The notes beneath the pieces were generated by a model. The model did no database searches. It was not told the DNA's origin and saw only the letters and a list, made by a program, of their open reading frames with translations. A stretch of 64,000 bases of DNA from Hippopus hippopus (Eukaryota; Mollusca; Bivalvia; Cardiida; Cardiidae), in assembly GCA_946811185.2 (NCBI GenBank), contig OX328097.1, forward strand, positions 57,379,063 to 57,443,062, given 5' to 3'. A program made the position numbers and the translations under genes. Positions 1 through 8,396 of this stretch are shown piece after piece; within the stretch, counting starts at the first letter, position 1, and each line of letters begins with the position of its first letter.

Positions 1-689
1 GATTCCCTCAGGACTGTAAAGTAGGTATAAGGCACAGTTTTAAGGCCTAAGCCATACATACCATAGCAAAAGCTACTGACTTTCACAAATCTCATACAAC
101 TACTTAATGGAAATCAGCTTCAAAAATGTCGACATATGATATCTGATAAATGTTTATCAGATTTATAATTTTGGTGGAAACAAGTTTTACAGTATTGAAG
201 CACCCAATAAATAAAATCAGTAATCTTTGATCTCTTATATTTATTGTATAGTAGTTTTATAAGCTCCTGTACCAGCATTGCTATACTTCAGTCACATAAA
301 TTCAACCATTTATGCAAGTTTTTGCATCAGCATTTTCATTTAATTGGTAAAGTATTCAAACTGTATTCATAAAATATCCATGAATAAATGAACTTTGCAA
401 TATATTTTGATACAAATTTAAATACTTTTCTTCTTAAAAATCCACAAATAAAGAAAACTTTATAAAACTCATAGATTTTAATTAAATAATACAGAATTAC
501 GCCAGCCCTGTTCACCACTACCATAAAGGTTGTTTTACCCAAACCCCTAACAAGCACAGGACACAAGGTAGGAAAAATATTTGAACGAAAGGAAAAATTT
601 TGTTTTTAAATAAAATATTTTTGGAAAAGGAACAGTAACTAGCAATAAGCAACTACTCCTTTAAAGCTCCACTTGCCAAAGGCCAGTGA
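1..689. other. AT-rich flank, no gene seen
   Basis: No coding signal beyond a 76-codon chance frame (336-566, minus). Repeated almost unchanged at 46845-47535. Confidence 0.6.
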
Positions 690-1480
690 GCTCATGTCAT
701 GGCCCTGTGTCCTTCATGCATCTGTGCATGTGTTAACTTTTATTTCTAACATCTTCTCTGAAACTAACCATCCAATTTTGACCAAACTTTACAGGAATAA
801 TCCTGCTATGGTCCTCTTCAGAATTTCTTAACAGAATGTGATTTCTTTAAAATCCTTGGTTGCCATGCCAACAAAACTGAAAAATATTGAAAATCTTCTA
901 GTCCGAAACCATAAGGCCTAGAGCTCTCAAATTTGGCGTGTAGCTTCATCTAGTGGACCTTTACCAAGTTTCTTCAAATTATGGGGTCAAAAGTGGCCAA
1001 GCCCCGGGTAGCACAAGTGTAAAAATCTTCTTGTTCCTAACCCTAAAGCCCTGCCCCAGAAGTCAAATCTTTTACTTAGGCTTATATAGTGAAACTCTAA
1101 GGTTCTTCTTGTTCCTGACCTTGAGATACAGCTGTATGTTTTTTGAGGGTTATCATCTAACAGATCTTTCCAACAATTGTTCAAATTAAAGCCTCTGGTG
1201 TGAAAATTGGCCCACCAAATGGATCATTAATATAACATGTGCTTACAAAGTGAAAATTCTAAAAGTCTTCTTGCTCCTAACCATAAATCTTAGGGCTACC
1301 AAATTTGGATTACTTTAAATTTTTTCAAAATTTAGCCCTGGGACCGAAATTAGCAAGGCCTCAGGGGTCTCATGTTTTACAGGGGCTTCAATATATTTAG
1401 GAAACTTTGAAAAACTTCCTGCTTATAACCATGTGGCCTTGACCTGTATTGTTTGGCATGTAGCTGTATCTTGTGGACCT
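690..1480. repeat. Degenerate tandem-repeat body
   Basis: Units of about 150 bp, recognised by AAAATCTTCTTGTTCCTAAC, ACCATAAGGCCTAGAGCTCT and GGACCTTTACCAAGTTTCTT, recur at about 890, 1020, 1110, 1260 and 1410. Probably an old element of the pearl-like type. The copy-B equivalent is 47535-48330. Confidence 0.5.
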
Positions 1481-1489
1481 CTTCTAAGA

Positions 1490-1695
1490 TTCCAACTACG
1501 CTGAAAGAGAAGACTTTTGAAAACATTGTGAGAAAAGGAGAAAATGCTAGTACAGAGCATTATCTCCTTTCCCCACAATGTTTTCTACCCTATCAAAGAC
1601 AGAAATTGTCATTTTAGTAATATTTAATTTGTCATCTGGAAATGCATTCAATTTGGTCCAGGCCACATTTTTGTCATTTGATAAAGGGTTAAGGA
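1490..1695. mobile_element. TTAA mini-element (piggyBac-like MITE), 5' end degraded
   Basis: Shows the family core AAAACATTGTG-GAGAAAATGCT, its inverse CCACAATGTTTTCTACCC, and a right end TTTGATAAAGGGTTAA. Counterpart at 48335-48537 in copy B. Confidence 0.7.
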
Positions 1696-2311
1696 TAAAT
1701 AAAATGATAAAGTATGAGGGGAGACTTTCCTTTAGGTTTATTATGCATTTTATTTCTAATACAGTACAATTAATCTACAAAACCTTAAAAAAAATTCCTT
1801 CATAACAGCATTTAATGCAACAAAAAAAAAAAAAAAACCAACTACTTGGTCCAGTTCCAATTTAAGCAACAGAATGCGTAAAGATACATCTTTACTTGTA
1901 CTCATCCATTTTTTTAACTAATTTGATCTTTATTTCATGAAACTATAATTATTCTTGTATCTTCGTGCCAAATGCTGCCCCTGACGGTTGCAAGGTTGCA
2001 AAGATTACAACGGACAGAAAATGCCTTTTTTTTTTTTTATCCCTGGAGGCTATCCCGAAACATTACAACCAGTTTTCTGTTTAAATCGAAGGCAAATCTT
2101 TTGCGTTTTTTTATCCCATACACTTTATATCGATTTTTTATCTACGTTTACACAGCTAACTAGATCCTACACACTGTAAAGTTTTAACAGTGTATTTTTA
2201 CTCACTGGCTGTAAGGATGTATCTTTAATTATGACACAAAATTGAAGAATGATAGTATTGGTAGTGTATACATGCAAATGTGTCTCACAGATACCTATGA
2301 ATTGCTTACAG

Positions 2312-2812
2312 TTAACCCTTTCCACACAACAAAGTTTCTGACTGGTCCGAATCGAAAGCTTTGGCAGCTGACTACATAAATGTGGCTCAAATCATGTAAT
2401 TTGTTTTTGAAAGGTAGAAAACATTGTGGGAAAAGGATTCTGTCAGTTGCAAGACAAAATGGACTCTATGAATCTATAATTACTTGATGACTTGCTTGGT
2501 ATCATGCATCACGCAGATACATTAAGCCCCTTTTTGCCAGAGCATTGCTAATTTATTTTCAGTCTGTAGACAAACCCACTCAAAGCACATTAACTCAGAA
2601 AACAACATTTAAGAATACACCAGAATAAAAACACATGCACAGGTAGCTCAAAAGATTGTTTTCGAAAGAGTGAAAAACAATTTGGGGGTAAAATAGAAGT
2701 GCTAGCTACCAGCATTTTCTCCTTTTCCCACAATGCTTTCAAAAGCCTTCAAAGTTGTTAGAACTTAAGCCTTCATTGTTAGAACTTATGATTGTTTGGT
2801 AAAGGGTTAAAG
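2312..2812. mobile_element. TTAA mini-element split by other repeats
   Basis: The left end TTAACCCTTTCCACACAACA begins here. The sequence up to the core (GTAGAAAACATTGTGGGAAA, about 2416) is followed by a fragment of a GAGCC-type element (2478-2556) and unique sequence. The right half (2660-2812) ends GTTTGGTAAAGGGTTAA. Counterpart at 49158-49640. Confidence 0.6.
2478..2556. mobile_element. Fragment of a GAGCC-type mini-element
   Basis: CTTGCTTGGTATCATGCATC and CAGATACATTAAGCCCCTTT match the family's right third; the same fragment occurs in copy B near 49325-49400. Confidence 0.5.
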
Positions 2813-2880
2813 GCATTTTCAAAACAAAATCTAAAAATATCAGACTGCATATTTCATGTTGTCTGATCTTGATCCTAACA

Positions 2881-2911
2881 GCCCCCCCCCCCCCCCCCAA
2901 AAAAAAAAAAC
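2881..2911. repeat. Poly-C then poly-A run
   Basis: C tract then A tract; the copy-B version (49709-49729) is shorter. Length is unreliable in most read types. Confidence 0.85.
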
Positions 2912-3840
2912 CCTTTAATTTACCAACAGCATTTTTTTTAAACAAAAAATATTTTCTGATCAAATAATAAAACAGATTCAGATCTTCAAAATTCAACAAC
3001 AAAATAGATCTACATTGTATTTAGCTTTTTTTCAATCTTTGTATCAGTTTTAACCCATGGGAAGTAGAAGACAATGTAAGGTGCCTTCACAGACAATGTA
3101 AATTAAGATCGGACGACAAAGAAGTTGCAATTGATCTTGGATGCACAATTTTCAATTTGTAACAAGGATACTTCAGTGTGGCATACCAACTTGATTAGTT
3201 GATAGGGTTTATGGTTCTTCCATTGTGGTTTTTCTCCAATATTCGTATCCTTTTTGAAAAGATTCATAAAAGTATTAGTGCAAAGTTTTCAGCTAAACTT
3301 TGATTTTTTTCTTGTTGCTATGATGAAAAGTTATTTGGTTTCATTGAAATAGTTACCCAGAAATACTTTTTTTTTCAGCTGGTCCTGGCAATCTTCATGT
3401 CTTTTACCAAACACTCCCAGGCAAGCATTGTTAGGAAACTAAGAGACTTTGATCTTAATGCCATCTCTATCTCAATACTTGATGTATGTACAAAACCAAA
3501 TGAAAGGATTAGGAACATAAATTGGGAATACTGGTGATAAAATTCAAGTAACATTGAAATCATTTGGGAGGAGCAATTACTTGTTACAAGCCACTACAGT
3601 AGTAGTCAAGGGTAGGAGCTTGGACGGCACTTGTGCGGCATTGGTTGGGCAACTTCACCATATTTTAGAATCTTTATTGTCCGACTGCACTTGAATCAAA
3701 CAGTGGCTATCTTTGCAAAGAGGATAACTATTAACCCTTAGAGCAACAAATAAACACAACAGGCATTTTCAATTTAGAGATAAGGCAAGAATAATTTCAG
3801 TACCATGGTGGCTTTTGTCTATCCAGTTCCACTAAGCAAA

Positions 3841-3872
3841 GATCAGACTGCATGTTTTGAATAGTCTGATCT
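3841..3872. repeat. Short palindromic repeat (GATCAGACTGCAT family)
   Basis: GATCAGACTGCATGTTTT...TAGTCTGATC, a hairpin of 10-12 bp arms. Relatives at 2848-2875, 21687-21717, 43455-43500 and 44531-44575, and copy B near 50671. Probably the core of a small inverted-repeat element. Confidence 0.5.
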
Positions 3873-4212
3873 TGATCTACACTAGCTGAAAAGGCAACTA
3901 TAGTTGTAAAGAATGGGTTAAGGGTTAATATGGTCCTACAATAATTATTCCCTATTGGTCAAATACAGGTGTTTATACTTCTCCTTTACTTGTTTTTCTT
4001 TAGGCTGGGTGAAGTCTGACAAGCAGTCTCTACCAAATGAGCATTTCTTTTTCTAACAACCTTTCTCTTTTTTGGTGCTGGAGATACCACTGGAAGAAAA
4101 AGATCCATTACAGTCCCATTATGCACACATGAGTTAACCCTTTACCACATAATTACAAGTTTTAACGACCCTGATGAAGAAGCCTTTTGGAAAAAATTGT
4201 AGGTTAAGGAAA

Positions 4213-6209
4213 CAAGAGGGCCATGATGGCCCTGGATCGCTCACCTGAGTCAATAGGCGAAATTTCACTCCATATGCATAATTCAGTTTCTGACCAATTG
4301 TCAGGTCAATTGAGCTTAAAATGTGGCCTCTAGAGCGTCCACAAGGTATTTCCATAAGTTGACCTAGTGACCTAGTTTATCACCCCACATGACCCAATTT
4401 AGAACTTATCAAAAAATTTATCAAGACAAACATTCTGAACAGTTTTCAAGTTAATTGAGCAATAAATGTGGCCTCTAGAGTGCCCACAAGGTATTTCTTT
4501 AATTTGACCAAGTGACCTAGTTTATGACCCCAGGTGACCCAATTTCAAACTCATCCAATATTTCATCATGACAAACATTCTGACCAATTGTCAGGTCAAT
4601 TGAGCTTAAAATGTGGCCTCTAGAGCGTCCACAAGGTATTTCCATAAGTTGACCTAGTGACCTAGTTTATCACCCCACATGACCCAATTTAGAACTCATC
4701 AAAAAATTTATCAAGACAAACATTCTGAACAGTTTTCAAGTTAATTGAGCAATAAATGTGGCCTCTAGAGTGCCCATAAGGCATTTCTTTAATTTGACCA
4801 AGTGACCTAGTTAATGACCCCAGTTGACCCAAATTCAGACTTGTGCGAGATTTTATCAAGACAAAAATTCTGACCAATTTACAAGTCTATTGAGCGAAAA
4901 ATGTGGCCTCTAGAGTGCCCACAAGGTATTTCTTTAATTTGACCTAGTGACCTAGTTTACGATCCCAGGTGACCCAAATCCAAACTCATCCGAGATTTCA
5001 TCAAGACAAACATTCTGACCAAATTTCAGGTCATTTGAGTGATAAATATGGCCTCTAGAGTGCCCACAACGTATTTAATTTGACGTAGTGACCTACTTAA
5101 TGACCCCAGGTGACCCTATTTCGAACTCACTGAATACGTTGTGCTCAGGTGGGCTAACAAACTTAGAACAGGTTCACTACATGCCAAATATCAAAGCTCT
5201 ACGACTTACAGTTTCAGAAAAAAAAGACTTTTAAAGTTTTCCTTCTTTGTTCCTATGTTCGAACTTGTGACCCCTGGGGCTGGGCCAGTTTTGACCCCAG
5301 CGGCATCATTTGAACAAACTTGGTAGAGGTCCACTAGGAGATGCTACATACCAAATATCAAAGCTCTACACCTTCCAGTTTTAGAGAAGAATAATTTTAA
5401 AGTTGTCCTTCTTTCCTCCTGTGTTCCTATGTTAGAACTTCTGACCCCCCAGGGCTGGGCCAGTTTTGACCCCAGGGGCATCATATGAACAAACTTGGTA
5501 GAGGTCCATTAGGAGATGTTACAGACCAAATATCAAAGCTCTAAGCCTTCTAGTTTCAGAGGAGAAGAATTTTAAAGTTTTCCTTCTTTGTTCCTATGTT
5601 CGAACTTGTGACCCCCGGGGCGGGGCCAGTTTTGACCCCAGGAGGGGCATCATATGATCAAACTCGGTAGAGGTCCACTAGGAGTTGCTACATACCAAAT
5701 ATCAAAGCTCTACACCTTCCAGTTTCAGAGAAGAAGATTTTCAAAGATTTTGCTATTTTTTTTTCTTTTTGTTGCCATGGCAACCAGAGTTATGGGTGGA
5801 ATTCAATCTCTTGAACAACTTTGGTAGAGCTTCACCCAAGGAACATCCCTGCCAAGTTTGATCAAGATTGGCCCAGTGGTTTAGGAGGAGAAGATGTTTA
5901 AAGAAATTGTAGATGACGCACGACGGACACTGGGCGATCTCAAAAGCTCACCTTGAGCACTTAGTGCTCAGGGATGCAATTCACTAAACTGCGTACGCAC
6001 GAAATTTGCGTACGCATTTTTTGCAAGCAAGCATTAAGTCTGAAAACAACTTTCACTGAACTACATTGCTTTAAAATTTGATTAGGTATTTGCAAAACTT
6101 TACACCATTTCATATCTTTGAGTAAAGTAGGGACTGCTTGTGTGTTTATTCAGTCCCAAAAAATTGGCATAAATCTACGCAATTTAGTGAAAAGCACCCC
6201 AGGTGAGCT
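4213..6209 (+). mobile_element. Pearl/Helentron-like tandem-repeat element, copy A
   Basis: Starts CAAGAGGGCCATGATGGCCC (a palindrome), then GCTCACCTGAG; ends CTCAGGTGAGCT, the inverse of that 11-mer, after a hairpin (TGAGCACTTAGTGCTCA). Between them lie about five units of roughly 143 bp (4340-5130, containing GTGGCCTCTAGAGTGCCCAC) and about four units of roughly 170 bp (5141-5760, containing CAAATATCAAAGCTCTA). No protein is encoded; regular short open frames are repeat artefacts. It sits inside a TTAA mini-element whose halves lie at 4134-4212 and 6210-6361. A 230-bp element has landed in its 3' hairpin. Confidence 0.75.
5971..6200. mobile_element. 230-bp inverted-repeat mini-element, present only in copy A
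   Basis: Copy B reads straight through this point. The ends are imperfect inverted repeats of about 25 bp: 5971 reads GGGATGCAATTCACTAAACT and the reverse complement of the other end reads GGGGTGCTTTTCACTAAATT. TGCGTACGCA-type palindromes lie just inside. The target duplication is at most 1-2 bp (A or AG). No coding capacity. Confidence 0.75.
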
Positions 6210-6507
6210 AAAAATGTTAGTAACCAGCATTTTCTCCTTTGCCCAAAATGTTTTCTGCCCTTCCAGAAAAAGACAAAATCATTTAAGCCACATTAAATAT
6301 ATTACCTGCAAATGCTTTCAATTTGGACCAATCTAATTTTTTGATGTGTGGTAAAGGGTTCATAACAAATTTAAAAATATTCCTCACTTAGTGAAACAAG
6401 GGGGGCAACTGCCTGGGTACTTATAGCTCATGTCACAAAAATATCTTTAGTTTAAAAGCTCTTGCTGACAATCTCATCGTTCAAAGGTAGGACAATTGTT
6501 GTTGACC

Positions 6508-6705
6508 ATTTACCACACAATCCTAAGTTTTAAACAACCCAGAGGAAGAAGGCTTTTTAAAACATTGTGGTAAAAATTGTGTAGCCAGCATTTTCTCTCT
6601 TTCCCACAATCTTTTCTACCCTATCAAGATCAAATTTCAGCCACATTCAATTTGTTGTTTTGCAAATGTTTTTGATTTGGACAAGTGTATAAAATTGTGT
6701 TGTTT
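6508..6705. mobile_element. TTAA mini-element
   Basis: CCATTTACCACACAATCC at the left end, core ACATTGTGGTAAA...CCAGCATTTTCTC, right end near TTGTTTGGTTCAA. In copy B its right half is replaced by that of the next element (see 53272-53495). Confidence 0.65.
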
Positions 6706-6868
6706 GGTTCAATGTGTTCAACATGTAATCTCCTGGACAGGGTCATCTCTGACTCTATGGGCCAAATTTTAAAAAGTTTATTGAAGAATTAGTGCATGAT
6801 GCTACATAGAAATTATCACAGTATAGGCCATGTGAGATGGTTCAAGACAGATTTTCAAAATTCATCCT

Positions 6869-7097
6869 TAACACTTTACCACATAATCCCAAGATTCAAC
6901 AACCTTAGTAGCCTTTTTGAACATTGTGGGAAATGGAGAAGCTTCTGGTAACCAGCATTATTTTCCTTTTCTCACAGTTTTCTTATTTAAGTACAAAATT
7001 AATATTAACGGTATCATTTGAAAAAGATTTGAACTGTTGCCTGTAAATTCGTTCAATTTGGACAAGCCTAAAATTTTGTTGTGTGGTAAAGGGTTAT
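6869..7097. mobile_element. TTAA mini-element
   Basis: Left end TTAACACTTTACCACATAAT, right end TTGTGTGGTAAAGGGTTA. Only this element's right part survives in copy B. Confidence 0.7.
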
Positions 7098-7153
7098 TCA
7101 GGATACAAATGTTGGTGTAGGCCCAACTCTGACACAACAGACATATATGAAAC

Positions 7154-7667
7154 TGACCCTTTACCAATCAGTCATGGGTTTCAAAGGTCTGAAAAAAAAA
7201 AAGAAGGCAAATGAAAACATTGTGGAACAAGGTAAAATGTTGGTCACCAGCTTGTTTGTTTGTGTTGGAGTTTAATGTAGTTTTAACAGCTATAAGTCAT
7301 ATCACAGCGGTCAGTGCACCTATGCATGCATTTCCTGGCTTTCTCACACCAGGACTGTAACAACTTTCTTTCCAAGCCACTGACTACTTTTCTCACATGC
7401 ATCAGAGGTGAGAGGCAAAAAATTGCTTGAAAGAAAGTTTGCCCCAACTGACTATCGAACTTGCAACCCCAAGGTGACGAGTCAAGATAAGCTAACCACT
7501 ACCCCGCCAGGCTGGTCACCAGCATTTTCTCCTTTTCCTGTGACGTTTTCTACCCTATCGGAGACAAACCCTACGGTATTGGCTGTATGTGATAATTATG
7601 ATGTCTGCTAATGCTTTCTGATTCAATAAGGGCCAGTCTAATGCTTTGTTGTTTGGTAAAGAGTTTG
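7154..7667. mobile_element. TTAA mini-element with a SINE inside
   Basis: Left part 7154-7251 (CTGACCCTTTACCAATCAGT, core ending GGTCACCAGC), right part 7513-7667 (GCATTTTCTCCTTTTCCTGT to TTTGGTAAAGAGTT). The interruption is the SINE at 7252-7512 with a duplicated TGGTCACCAGC. Confidence 0.75.
7252..7512 (-). mobile_element. tRNA-derived SINE inside a mini-element, copy A
   Basis: On the minus strand the 5' end carries a tRNA-like head with box-A-like GGGGTAGTGGTTAGC and box-B-like GCAAGTTCGATAG. The body includes GTGCACTGACCGCTGTGATA, and the 3' tail is CAAA repeats. Flanked by TGGTCACCAGC on both sides (7241-7251 and 7513-7523). Not a tRNA gene: no intact acceptor stem or 3' half. Confidence 0.75.
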
Positions 7668-7734
7668 CTAAACACAGTAAAAAAACAAAATTCATACATG
7701 TGGTATGATAAAAAACATACAAAAATCTTAACCA

Positions 7735-7920
7735 CACAACAGAATTGTACACTTGTCCGAACTGAAAGCAATTGCAGATGTCGACTAAAATGTGGCTCAG
7801 ATGATAGAATTAGCCTTTGAAAAAGTGAAAAACTTTGTGGGAAAGGAAGAAAATCCTGGTGACCAGCATTTTTTCCTTTTCTCACAACGTCCTCAAAAGC
7901 TTTCCTCCTTAGGTCCATTT
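7735..7920. mobile_element. TTAA mini-element (B-arm first) next to the VRK1 stop
   Basis: Reads ACCACACAACAGAATTGTAC, then the TCCGAACTGAAAGCAATTGC arm, core GAAAAACTTTGTGGGAAAGG and its inverse. It starts about 40 bp past the VRK1 stop in transcript order, so it probably belongs to the VRK1 3' UTR if transcription continues. Counterpart at 54126-54320. Confidence 0.6.
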
Positions 7921-7958
7921 AATCAGAGATTGTTTAGTATAAGTCAGATACTTCAATA

Positions 7959-8396
7959 TCATAGTTTACCTGCTGGGGAGAGATCCCTTTTTCTGTGACC
8001 ATCTGTTAAGTGTGGAGAGGTGACTGGTGATTTAGCCTGCATGGCTGTAACTTTAGTCCCTGTTGTTTTAGTTCTTCCAGGTATCTTTGTGCTACTCGGA
8101 CATGGAACTCCCTGTCCTGGTATGACTGATGTACCCACAGGATTCGATGGTTTAGTTGTTTTACCTTTCACAGTTTGTTTTGATGTTGCTGCCTTCCCTT
8201 TTACAACAGATACTCCTGGTACAGGTGATGAAGGTCCAGGTTTGGGTGAAGGCACAGATTTAGGGGTTAAAGGTCTACTTCCTGCTTTTGGAATTGTAGG
8301 TCTGTTCCCTCCTTTCGGAGTTGCAGGTCTACCTGGCTTGGTCTTTATAGCTGAGCCTGGTCTGTCTGTTGGTTTGAGTGCAGTCTTTTTAGATGC
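7959..8396 (-). CDS. VRK1: VRK1 exon 11, basic proline-rich tail (copy A)
   Basis: 438 bp from acceptor AATCCATAG to a TGA at 7961-7959, 145 codons plus stop. Encodes short repeats around Lys-Pro, Arg-Pro and Thr/Ser-Pro (for example [24 protein letters not shown]), then [21 protein letters not shown]1 tails are basic and carry nuclear localisation signals (family knowledge); this fits but is much longer. A GTAAAC at 7969 could act as a donor and add further exons; reading through gives the stop 8 bases later. A 151-codon open frame on the other strand here (8020-8475) is a shadow of this exon. Confidence 0.8.
   Translation of the reverse strand, partial: ASKKTALKPTDRPGSAIKTKPGRPATPKGGNRPTIPKAGSRPLTPKSVPSPKPGPSSPVPGVSVVKGKAATSKQTVKGKTTKPSNPVGTSVIPGQGVPCPSSTKIPGRTKTTGTKVTAMQAKSPVTSPHLTDGHRKRDLSPAGKL

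Larger units (their letters stand above)
2813..4133. other. AT-rich VRK1 3' flank, no gene seen
   Basis: Mostly unique sequence shared with copy B (49641-50961). A stretch at 3379-3560 is open in two frames but each carries a stop in copy B, so it is not supported as an exon. Confidence 0.5.
4134..6361. mobile_element. TTAA mini-element interrupted by the pearl/Helentron-like element
   Basis: Left half 4134-4212 starts TTAACCCTTTACCACATAAT; right half 6210-6361 starts at AAAATGTTAGTAACCAGCAT and ends GTGTGGTAAAGGGTT. Together they form one element with a 2-kb passenger. The right terminal TTAA is mutated to TTCA in copy A but intact in copy B. Confidence 0.75.

Noticed and set aside
3375..3563. 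Possible exon on either strand near an AG-preceded T-run
   Set aside because: Each long frame that is open in copy A carries a stop in copy B (TCCTAG), and no protein family resemblance was seen.
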